Below are positions 1 to 7,308 of a DNA stretch of 64,000 nucleotides, one piece after another. A model generated the notes under the pieces. It saw only the letters and a list, made by a program, of their open reading frames with translations, was not told the origin of the DNA and did not search any database. A program made the position numbers and the translations under genes. Positions within the stretch are counted from its first letter, which is position 1. Each line of letters opens with the position of its first letter. Source of the stretch: CAYLJJ01 sp964384025 (lineage in GTDB: Bacteria; Myxococcota_A; Bradymonadia; UBA7976; UBA1532); contig CAYLJJ010000004.1 in assembly GCA_964384025.1 (NCBI GenBank), positions 1 to 64,000 of the forward strand, read 5' to 3'.

Positions 1-70
1 CCCCAGTTACCGCCACCGCCGCCACCGCCGCCACCGCCGCCACCGCCGCCACCGCCGCCACCGCCGCCAC
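1..70. repeat. 9-bp tandem repeat coding poly-glycine linker of SSB
   Basis: About seven near-identical nine-base units (GCCACCGCC type on the plus strand) encode uninterrupted glycine in ssb on the minus strand. The run reaches the window edge, so its full length is unknown. In-frame units of this type can change copy number by slippage. Confidence 0.8.
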
Positions 71-392
71 CAACAAAGGTGACACGCTCAGCCACGATCT
101 CAAAAGAGCGGCGCTGATTGCCATCTCGATCGGTGTAGGTGTCGCTCTGGATGCGCCCCTCGACGAAGACCTGCCTCCTCTTGGAGAGGTAACGCTTACA
201 GGATTCTCCCTGGGAGCCAAAGACCTTCACTCGATGCCACTCTGTGCGCTCTTGGCGGTTGCCTTCCTTATCATTCCAGACCCGACCAGTTGCTACATTC
301 AGGGTCGCGATGGCCATACCGCTTTGGGTGTAGCGGACCTCTGGGTCTGAGCCGAGATGTCCCAACAACATCACCTTATTTACACCCGACAT
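1..392 (-). CDS. ssb: Single-stranded DNA-binding protein SSB, 3' end outside window
   Basis: Coats single-stranded DNA during replication, repair and recombination. Reading the minus strand from the ATG at 392 gives MSGVNKVMLLGHLGSDPEVR, then a TLNVATGR segment, EWHRVKVFG and a VFVEGRIQSDTY segment, the classic OB-fold order of bacterial SSB. After about residue 107 the protein becomes a glycine run encoded by GGN repeats, the usual flexible linker; the acidic C-terminal tip lies beyond base 1. The start is supported by a purine-rich GAGGAGG a few bases upstream. The gene diverges from pcnB. The fold call is secure; only about 130 residues are visible. Confidence 0.95.
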   Translation of the reverse strand, partial: MSGVNKVMLLGHLGSDPEVRYTQSGMAIATLNVATGRVWNDKEGNRQERTEWHRVKVFGSQGESCKRYLSKRRQVFVEGRIQSDTYTDRDGNQRRSFEIVAERVTFVGGGGGGGGGGGGGGGGGGGGGNW

Positions 393-569
393 AGGACTCC
401 TCCTCTTGATTCAGAGCACTGATCATTCCTTCAGGACGCTTCAATTTCAAACGATTTCGACCAGCCATCTATTTTCTATCGCCCGGCCCCGACTCCAGTC
501 GCGACTTTTTACAGCTTCTCCTAAAAAGAGCTGCTCTCTCACCGCTTCCCTTGGCTCTCTTCGCCCTGT

Positions 570-1802
570 ATGTTCAGCACCATGGAGCATATCCGTACAC
601 ACAGCCCCCTACTTCAAGCTGATGACGTTGACCCAGACGCTTTTAGAATCATCAAACGCCTTCAACGCTTTGGCTATCTGGCTTATCTGGTGGGGGGCAG
701 TGTCCGTGACAGTCTCCTGGGGTGTTCGCCTAAAGATTTCGATATCGCCACCTCAGCGCGACCAGAGGAGGTGCGCGCACTCTTCCACAATTGCCGCCTC
801 ATCGGTAAGCGCTTTCGCCTCGCTCACATCTATTTCCACAACGGGAAGATCATCGAGACCGCAACCTTTAGGGCCGCACCCGTTCTAGGAGAGGATGGAG
901 ATGAGCTGATCAAAGAAGACAATGAGTTTGGCACACCCGAGAGCGACGTGCAGCGCCGAGACTTCAGCGTTAACGCACTGTTCTATGATCCTGTCGCTGA
1001 TGTGATCATCGACTATATCGGTGGGCTCGCCGATCTAGAGTGGGGGATATTGAGGAGCATCGGTGAGCCCAAGCTCCGCTTTCGAGAAGATCCAGTGCGG
1101 ATGCTTCGAGCGATCAAGTTCTCTGCTCGTCTGGGCCTGCATATTGAGGAGAGCTGTTGGGAAGCGATCCAGAGTGAGGGGCAGCAGCTCTCACGTGCGG
1201 CGATCCCTCGCCTCCTCTTGGAGCTGCTTCAGATGTTGGGGCGGGGCAAAGCTCGTCGTAGCTTGGAGTTGCTGGATCAAGCAGGGCTTCTAGAGCTGAT
1301 CCTTCCAGAGATCGCCGCTTTCCTCGGGCGGCCTGCGTTGAACCCCTGGTCTCCTCTGGCCGAGCTGCTCGATGCCCTGGATATGGAGGAGAAGCCGCCG
1401 GAGATCGCTGTTCAGTTGGCCCTGCTCTTCTGGCCCATCGTCCAGGAGCTGTTAGAGATCTTCAAACCAGAGTCTCCTGGTCGCAAAGTCTGGAGCATCG
1501 CCGAGACTCTGATCGAGCCTGCAGCCCAGCGGCTTTGTATTCCTCGTAAAGATGTGGCGCTCAGCCTAGCGGCGATCACTGAGCAACTCCAGTTTGAGGA
1601 AGCTCGCCGACGTCGCTCCAGCCGCAACTGCTTTATTAACAACTCGAGCTTCTCTGCCAGCTTCGCGCTCTTTCAACTCCGCGCACAGGTCGAGGAGATC
1701 CCTAAGCAGATCCAAGAGGAGTGGAGGCAGATGGCAGAGCAAGCTCCAGAGCCCAAGCAGCGCTCCCGAGGAGGGGGTCGACGGCGTCGTCGTCGTCGTT
1801 AG
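570..1802 (+). CDS. pcnB: Poly(A) polymerase I / tRNA nucleotidyltransferase family
   Basis: Adds 3' poly(A) tails to RNA in the cytoplasm, marking it for decay. Residues 42-47 carry the GG[ST]xxRD nucleotide-binding motif (GGSVRD) and residues 56-58 the DFD metal ligands (D56, D58). These are followed by NCRLIGKRFRLAH and RRDFSVNALFYD, then the REDPVRMLRA region typical of the head domain. The spacing and the NCRLxGxRFRLAH signature favour PcnB over CCA-adding enzyme. The C-terminus ends in a very basic tail of about eight arginines, like the basic tails of PAP I. The start is uncertain: ATG 570 and ATG 582 are both possible and neither has a strong RBS. The next gene begins 6 bases after the stop and is probably co-transcribed. 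Confidence 0.88.
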   Translation: MFSTMEHIRTHSPLLQADDVDPDAFRIIKRLQRFGYLAYLVGGSVRDSLLGCSPKDFDIATSARPEEVRALFHNCRLIGKRFRLAHIYFHNGKIIETATFRAAPVLGEDGDELIKEDNEFGTPESDVQRRDFSVNALFYDPVADVIIDYIGGLADLEWGILRSIGEPKLRFREDPVRMLRAIKFSARLGLHIEESCWEAIQSEGQQLSRAAIPRLLLELLQMLGRGKARRSLELLDQAGLLELILPEIAAFLGRPALNPWSPLAELLDALDMEEKPPEIAVQLALLFWPIVQELLEIFKPESPGRKVWSIAETLIEPAAQRLCIPRKDVALSLAAITEQLQFEEARRRRSSRNCFINNSSFSASFALFQLRAQVEEIPKQIQEEWRQMAEQAPEPKQRSRGGGRRRRRRR

Positions 1803-1808
1803 GCCAAG

Positions 1809-2645
1809 ATGTCTCCACCCAAATCTCTCAAGGTGTTGAGTCGCTCCTCTCTAGATGAGTCCAGAGCAAAACGACAACGCATAAGCGAGCTGGTTCTGAC
1901 GGTTCGCCGCCCTCCCGGTTCTGTTCATGTCTATCGCTTCGCTGCTGATGAGATCTGTGTTGGCCGAGATCCAAGCTGCGAAGTGCAGCTCCCCGATCCA
2001 GAGATTGGCCCAGTGCATCTGCGCTTTAAACGTTGTGGAGAAGAGTGGCAGGTTCAGGACGAGGGCTGTCTAGGAGGAAGCCATCTGGGTACAGGGCGTC
2101 TACAACCAAAGAGAGCGCAAAAGATTCAGAGTACAGATGCCATATCTCTGGGACCCTATCTCCTGGAGATTTTCCTGGATGAGGGTGGAGGTTTAACCAG
2201 CAACAGCGTAGACACCGGACGTTTGGCCCGTGCGCTGGTTGAGGAGATGCTCGTCGGACGAGACACCATCTTTAGCCTCTGGGTATTGCGAGGAGTCCAA
2301 GCGGGGAGCGCGATCCCCCTGGAGGGCTTGGTCACCATCGGCGCCGGGTCTGACTGCGACTTGGTCCTTAATGATCCCGGTATCGCTGACCTCCACCTGA
2401 CCCTAGAGCAGAAGGGAGAGAAGATCAGCCTCCACGCTCTCGCTGCTGTCAAGCTGAGAGGAGAGAGCGAAAAGCGTGCAGAGCTGGTCGCAGGTGATCT
2501 CTTGAGTTTGGGTGAGGTGATCCTTCAAATTCAGGGTCCTTCGCTCTCTCCTCCTCTCTTGAGATGGAGCCGTTTGGAGTGGGGGGTTTTGCTTGTGGCG
2601 GCCCTCTCTGCGGGCTTGGGATTCTTGGCTTGGTTGAGTCGTTGA
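1809..2645 (+). CDS. Double FHA-domain protein with C-terminal membrane anchor
   Basis: FHA domains bind phosphothreonine peptides, so this protein is probably a phospho-reader in Ser/Thr kinase signalling. Two FHA-like segments are visible. The first is around residues 30-125, with VGRDPSCEVQLPD and GPVHLRF. The second is around 150-240, with IGAGSDCDLVLND and DLHLTLE; it has GAG where GR is usual and is more divergent. Residues about 253-275 form one hydrophobic helix near the C-terminus, so the FHA domains should face the cytoplasm as in a tail-anchored protein. It sits 6 bases behind pcnB and ends 5 bases from the convergent kinase gene, which is a plausible partner by location only. Confidence 0.75.
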   Translation: MSPPKSLKVLSRSSLDESRAKRQRISELVLTVRRPPGSVHVYRFAADEICVGRDPSCEVQLPDPEIGPVHLRFKRCGEEWQVQDEGCLGGSHLGTGRLQPKRAQKIQSTDAISLGPYLLEIFLDEGGGLTSNSVDTGRLARALVEEMLVGRDTIFSLWVLRGVQAGSAIPLEGLVTIGAGSDCDLVLNDPGIADLHLTLEQKGEKISLHALAAVKLRGESEKRAELVAGDLLSLGEVILQIQGPSLSPPLLRWSRLEWGVLLVAALSAGLGFLAWLSR

Positions 2646-2650
2646 GTTCC

Positions 2651-4438
2651 CTAGAGATCTTCCAGGGGAGGAGCACTGTCTCGGCAGCGACCCATCATAT
2701 GGCTCAGCCCCTGAGTCCCTGGAGCCAGCTTCTGCACCATCTCTAGAGCCTTGAGCGCCTTGACACAACGACCTGCATCATAGGCACGCTTTCCCTGAGC
2801 TAAGCTCTTCTGAGCTTCTCTGATCTGCCCTCTCAGGCGCTCCGCCTCCTTCTCTCTCTTTTTCAGGGGAGAGAGCGCCTTGAGAGCCTCCTTAAATTGA
2901 CCCGATTTAAGCTTTTTACGGGCCTCTCTGAGTGCCTCCCCTTTGCGTTTCTCAGCAGCCTTACGTTTCTTTTCGGCGGCAGCCCTACGTTTCTTCTCAG
3001 CGATGGCCTTGCGCTTCTTTTCGGCGGCAGCCTTACGTTTCTTCTCGGCAGCAGCCTTGCGCTTCTTTTCGGCAGCAGCCTTACGCTTCTTCTCGGCGGC
3101 TTGGCGCTCCGCCTCTCGTCGTATTCTCTCTTTCTGCCCTGCTAGATCCTCTCCAAAAGCTACTTGAGCAGCATCCTGAATGGAGGAGGATTGGCTATCT
3201 CCCTGAGGTTTCAGAGCGCCGCTGATCGAGCGACTGGAGCCCTCAGGCGCGGAGAAGATCAGGGCTGCTGCTGCGATCACCCCAACGAAGAGCATCGCCA
3301 GCATAAAGAGTGTGCCCCCAGAGGGACCTGGGGGGCGCTGAAAGTCCCTTGGAGGGGTGATGGAGAGATCAAGGCCCAATGGAGAAGCTGGGGTTCTCTC
3401 TGCATCAACCTTTCCCTGCTCTGAGGCTTCGGTGAGCGCCTCCGGAGGAAGAGCGCTTGAGCGCTCTCTAGGTGCCTCCCCCTCAACTTGAACTTTGGAA
3501 CTCAGCTCAAGGCTCTCCATCGCTTGAATCAGCAGCTCCGCGCTCTGGTAACGATCTTTGGGGGCCTTCTCCAAACAGCGAAGGATGATCCTCTCCAGCA
3601 CCTTAGAGAGGTTGGGGTTATGCTCCGAGGGTGGCTTGGGGCGTTCATTGGCTTGGTGGTGCATCACCGTCATCTTGTTGGAGCCGGTGAAGGGGGGTCG
3701 TCCACAGAGCAGCTCATAGAGCATACTCCCCAACGCATAGATATCGCTGCGAGCGTCTACCAGATCGCCTCGAGCTTGCTCAGGGGCCATATACTCGGGT
3801 GTACCAAAGACCATCCCCGCTTGAGTCAGGCGGGGGCCTTCATCATCAATGGCCTTAGCGATCCCAAAGTCTAAGAGCTTAAGGTGATGGTGTCCTGGAC
3901 GGGTCTCCATAAGGATAACGTTCTCTGGCTTGAGATCTCGATGGATAACCCCCGCTTGATGGGCGGTCGAGAGACCCTGAGCCAGCTGAACCACAAAGTT
4001 GACTGCCTGCACCTCAGAGAGTCGTCCACGCTCACGCAGATACTTAGAGAGGGCGATCCCTGGGCAGTACTCCAGGACCATAAAGAAGGTGTTGTTCTGA
4101 TCATGACCGTAATCATGCAGGGTGACCAGGTTGGGATGAGAGAGACGGCCATAGGTCAGGGCCTCATTCTCAAAGCGACGGGTGAGCTGCTTGTCATGGG
4201 CGTAGCGCTCATGGAGCACCTTGATAGCCACCTTCTGGCCGATGCGGGCGTGGAGGCCCAGATAGACTGTACCCATCCCTCCCACGCCGATGCGTTTCTC
4301 GATGCGGTATCGATCCGCCACCACGATCCCCAAAAGAGGATCGATGGGGTTCTCACTCTGGGCAAGGCCACAGCGCCCACAAAAACGGTTCCCAGAAGAG
4401 AGCTTATAATCACAGCGAGGGCAACGCATCGCGTGCAT
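2651..4438 (-). CDS. Zinc-ribbon Ser/Thr protein kinase with membrane segment and charged coiled coil
   Basis: Hanks-type kinase. The N-terminus has a zinc ribbon (CPRCDY ... FCGRCG), followed by a complete kinase domain: glycine loop GVGGMGTVY, VAIK lysine, HRDLKPEN catalytic loop, DFG, and a GTPEYMAPE activation-segment end. A linker with Pro/Ser leads to one membrane helix (about 365-388), so the kinase is cytoplasmic. Outside the membrane follow tandem AAEKKRKA octapeptides and a short TPR-like end with cysteine pairs. The longest reading frame starts with GTG at 4456; ATG 4438 (MHAMRCPRC) or ATG 4429 looks better, and 4438 is used here. The gene is convergent with the FHA gene. The kinase call is firm; substrate and signal are unknown. 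Confidence 0.9.
   Translation of the reverse strand: MHAMRCPRCDYKLSSGNRFCGRCGLAQSENPIDPLLGIVVADRYRIEKRIGVGGMGTVYLGLHARIGQKVAIKVLHERYAHDKQLTRRFENEALTYGRLSHPNLVTLHDYGHDQNNTFFMVLEYCPGIALSKYLRERGRLSEVQAVNFVVQLAQGLSTAHQAGVIHRDLKPENVILMETRPGHHHLKLLDFGIAKAIDDEGPRLTQAGMVFGTPEYMAPEQARGDLVDARSDIYALGSMLYELLCGRPPFTGSNKMTVMHHQANERPKPPSEHNPNLSKVLERIILRCLEKAPKDRYQSAELLIQAMESLELSSKVQVEGEAPRERSSALPPEALTEASEQGKVDAERTPASPLGLDLSITPPRDFQRPPGPSGGTLFMLAMLFVGVIAAAALIFSAPEGSSRSISGALKPQGDSQSSSIQDAAQVAFGEDLAGQKERIRREAERQAAEKKRKAAAEKKRKAAAEKKRKAAAEKKRKAIAEKKRRAAAEKKRKAAEKRKGEALREARKKLKSGQFKEALKALSPLKKREKEAERLRGQIREAQKSLAQGKRAYDAGRCVKALKALEMVQKLAPGTQGLSHMMGRCRDSAPPLEDL
2944..3100. repeat. 24-bp tandem repeats coding AAEKKRKA octapeptides
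   Basis: About seven imperfect 24-base units lie inside the kinase gene and encode Ala/Glu/Lys/Arg octapeptides expected to form a single long charged helix outside the membrane. Units differ mainly at synonymous positions, so the repeat is held at protein level rather than being a very recent expansion. Confidence 0.85.
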
Positions 4439-4943
4439 TGTAGCAGCTCTGATCACATCTTCAATGCGCCTCGCCGCTCCTCTTCACCTTTGAGGAATCA
4501 ACGGGGTGGTTGGAGCGATCAGGTCAGTGAACCACTCTGGACTGAAAGTCCAGAGCATGCTTTGGCGACTGAAAGTTGCTGTTGGCTTTAGCCGACGCTG
4601 AGTTTGAGCAATTCGACTATTAGTCAAACTTTTGCTTAGTCGCCTTTACTTTCAAATTATCATTATGATGCGAATATCTATCATAAGCCAAAGAGAAATA
4701 CTCTTAAATCATCCTGTCAATTGCATAACTAGATTATCCAGAATATATAATTAGAAATTACTATATCACCAGTACTTATCCTTTGAGATATCCTCGAGTT
4801 TAGATCTACCCTCACATTAATGCACATTGGCGAATGTAGGCATTTGTGCTGCTTTTTGTACCAAATGCGGACTCTCGCTCAAGAGAAAATTTTTGGTGAC
4901 CGTAACTTCTCTCATCATTGGATGGGTTAAGAGGAGAGTTTCA
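4439..4943. other. Intergenic region between divergent kinase and chemoreceptor genes
   Basis: About 500 bases without a credible gene. The left part (to about 4600) has host-like composition and holds a run of inverted repeats; the right part (4600-4940) is strongly AT-rich. A short frame from 4827 continues into the chemoreceptor but begins with a Cys-rich stretch unlike any chemoreceptor N-terminus, so it is treated as leader. Confidence 0.7.
4535..4630. promoter_or_regulatory. Cluster of four consecutive RNA hairpins
   Basis: Four inverted repeats follow each other. At 4535-4555 there is a perfect 9-bp stem, CTCTGGACT / AGTCCAGAG, with loop GAA. At 4565-4579 there is a 6-bp stem, GCGACT / AGTTGC, with one G-U pair and the same GAA loop. 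At 4581-4596 GTTGGC pairs with GCCGAC around TTTA. At 4601-4630 AGTTTGA pairs with TCAAACT and is followed by TTTT. The first two share the core ACTGAAAGT. The last could act as a terminator, but no gene ends just upstream on the plus strand. A structured leader of the chemoreceptor mRNA or a small RNA are alternatives. Confidence 0.45.
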
Positions 4944-7220
4944 ATGAAATGGATGTTTAATTTCAAACTTCGCTCCAAATTTTTGCTGATTGGGATCGGC
5001 GCATGCCTGCTTCCATTGAGCGTTGCAAGTTGGCTACAGTACAGCAGCAACTCTGATAACCTCTCCCATATCGAGCAGTTGACGATAGAGTCAATGGCCG
5101 AACATCATCAAGATCAACTTCTCTCAATAAGAGAGATAAAGAAGAGTTCGATTGATGCTTGGTTTTCGTCAAAAAAAGCTCAAATAAAGCATTTATCATC
5201 AGATCAATCAGTAGTTGAAGCGATGACTGAATTTTCTGAAAATTTCAGAACATATAAAGATAATATCATTTCTAATGACGTGGAATATCTCAAACTTAAA
5301 CAATATTATATAGATGAATTTCAAAAAAGAATCCAAAGGCGAACCGGAGAACAAATTCCTCTAGATACAGTATTGAAATTGTCCGGATCAGGAAGATTGC
5401 TCCAGCAGACCTATATTTCCGAAAATCCAAACCCTGTCGGCAAAAAGCACCTCCTCAATAAAGTGGATGGAACAAGTAATTCTTATCATCAAACACATGC
5501 AAAGTATCATCCTATGTTCAAGAAGTATTTGGAAAGTTTCAATTTTTATGATCTGTTTCTTGTAGACTGGGAGAGTTCTGATGTTGTTTACAGCGTTTTC
5601 AAAGAGATTGATTTCGGAAGTAATCTGATTAATGGGCCATATGCTAAAAGTGGAATTGCTAGAGCATTTTCAGGAGCAAAAAAGAAAAACGGGCTCTACA
5701 TAAGTGATTTCAATCCATATCTTCCATCATACAATGCACCTGCTGGGTTTATGTCATTCCCGATTGAAAGTCAAGCAGGAGAGCCGAAAGGAGTTTTGAT
5801 TTTCCAGTTGCCATTAGATCAGATAAGCACCATAATGAATGAACGTTCAGGGTTGGGTAAAACTGGGGAAAGCTATCTAATTGGGCAAGATAGACTGATG
5901 CGTTCCGATTCTTATATCAGCCCTGAAACCCATTCGGTGCAAGCCTCTTTCAAAAATCCAGAAATAGGAAGTATTAGAACTGAGGCTGCCAATAGAGTGC
6001 TCAAAGGAGAAACTGGAAGCGGCATAATTGAAGATTATAACCAAAACATGGTCCTGAGCAGTTGGACTCCAATTCATATAGAAGATTTGAGTTGGGGCTT
6101 GCTTGTGGAAATAGATAAAGATGAAGCTTATGGAACCATATATTCAATTCAAAAACAATCAGATAAATCAATAAAACAGCAGTTATGGATGGCTTTGGTA
6201 GTTGGTTTGTCCTCAGCCTTTTCTATTTTGATCCTTATCTATTGGATCAGTGGACGCATCACCGGTCCAATTAGATCACAGGTCGAGACGATCAGAAATT
6301 TGAGTTTTGAAGTTTCGGAAGGTCGTGGAGATCTTAGAAAACGCTTGGAAATTCGAGGTCGTGATGAATTTTCTGAAATGTCTGAGAGTTTCAACCTTTT
6401 TATTCAAGCGATGCAGGAAGTAGTCCATAGTATTGCCGAAACAACTACAAATTTAGCCAGTGCAGCTACTGAAGTAGATGTTAGTTCCGATTCTATGAGA
6501 GATAACGCCTCACAATCAGCCAAGCAGGCTCAAAATGCAGCTGGCAGCAGCTCCCATATCGTCAATTCTTCAGAATCCATCGTTGTTTCCATTGAAGAAC
6601 TGAACATGAGCGTCCAAGATATTGCTGAAAACGCACATAAAGTATCTGATATAGCAAAACAGGCGTTGAATCTGACTGAAGGGGCTTGTGAAGAGCTCAA
6701 AGAGCTTAACAATCGAGTTTTGGAAATCAACAAGATTGTCGATCTCATTCACTTCATCTCAGATCAAACCAATCTCCTGGCTCTGAATGCCACCATTGAA
6801 GCTGCTCGAGCTGGACGAGCTGGGCGAGGTTTTGTTGTCGTAGCCAACGAGATCAAGGCTCTGGCGCTTAAGACCACCCAGTCGACCAAGGAGATCGCTA
6901 TAGAGGTGCAAGAAGTTCAGACCAGCAGCCACAAATCGCTACTTGTTATCGGCGAAATTCAGGAAATAATCGCTCAGATCAACGAGGCGCAGCTCAGCCT
7001 CAGCACCGCTGTAGAGGAGCAAAGCACCACGACAAACGAGATCTCCCAAGAGATCAGCCAAAGCTCTCGAGACAGCTTAAAGATCTCTGGACATATCCAA
7101 GAGGTGGCGGGGATAGCTGAAGATACCTCAGCTGGAGCGCTTCAAGCTCAGGCGGCGGCTCGCGAAGTCTCAAAGATCGCAGAAGGTCTGCGCTTTATGG
7201 TCGCTCAGTTTCAGTCCTGA
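4944..7220 (+). CDS. Methyl-accepting chemotaxis protein
   Basis: Transmembrane chemoreceptor that passes ligand binding to CheA/CheW. The chosen start is ATG 4944, seven bases after GAGGAG; the frame could open earlier at 4827 but without support. Order: TM1 (about residues 12-33), a large periplasmic sensor of about 380 residues resembling a double Cache domain, TM2 (about 415-437), a HAMP segment starting at GRITGPI, and a methylation/signalling coiled coil to the end. The highly conserved hairpin tip reads NATIEAARAGRAGRGF, with Arg where most receptors have Glu (AGEAGRGF). The first two thirds are AT-rich and the last part is not (see findings). No che genes are nearby, so the receptor is an orphan here. 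Confidence 0.9.
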   Translation: MKWMFNFKLRSKFLLIGIGACLLPLSVASWLQYSSNSDNLSHIEQLTIESMAEHHQDQLLSIREIKKSSIDAWFSSKKAQIKHLSSDQSVVEAMTEFSENFRTYKDNIISNDVEYLKLKQYYIDEFQKRIQRRTGEQIPLDTVLKLSGSGRLLQQTYISENPNPVGKKHLLNKVDGTSNSYHQTHAKYHPMFKKYLESFNFYDLFLVDWESSDVVYSVFKEIDFGSNLINGPYAKSGIARAFSGAKKKNGLYISDFNPYLPSYNAPAGFMSFPIESQAGEPKGVLIFQLPLDQISTIMNERSGLGKTGESYLIGQDRLMRSDSYISPETHSVQASFKNPEIGSIRTEAANRVLKGETGSGIIEDYNQNMVLSSWTPIHIEDLSWGLLVEIDKDEAYGTIYSIQKQSDKSIKQQLWMALVVGLSSAFSILILIYWISGRITGPIRSQVETIRNLSFEVSEGRGDLRKRLEIRGRDEFSEMSESFNLFIQAMQEVVHSIAETTTNLASAATEVDVSSDSMRDNASQSAKQAQNAAGSSSHIVNSSESIVVSIEELNMSVQDIAENAHKVSDIAKQALNLTEGACEELKELNNRVLEINKIVDLIHFISDQTNLLALNATIEAARAGRAGRGFVVVANEIKALALKTTQSTKEIAIEVQEVQTSSHKSLLVIGEIQEIIAQINEAQLSLSTAVEEQSTTTNEISQEISQSSRDSLKISGHIQEVAGIAEDTSAGALQAQAAAREVSKIAEGLRFMVAQFQS

Positions 7221-7308
7221 ACGTTCCGTTTCCGATGATTTGAGGTCATATCAACACATTATCACAGATCATTGTTGTATCGTTGAAAACCAAATGGGTG
7301 GGAATAAT

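Noticed and set aside
2897..3225. Three long plus-strand frames rich in Phe/Ser/Arg
   Set aside because: They mirror the AAEKKRKA repeats of the kinase on the other strand; repeats keep all frames open. No RBS or fold features.
4827..4943. 39-residue N-terminal extension of the chemoreceptor with CxxC (FCTKCG)
   Set aside because: The RBS GAGGAG and the typical short N-terminus before TM1 favour ATG 4944.
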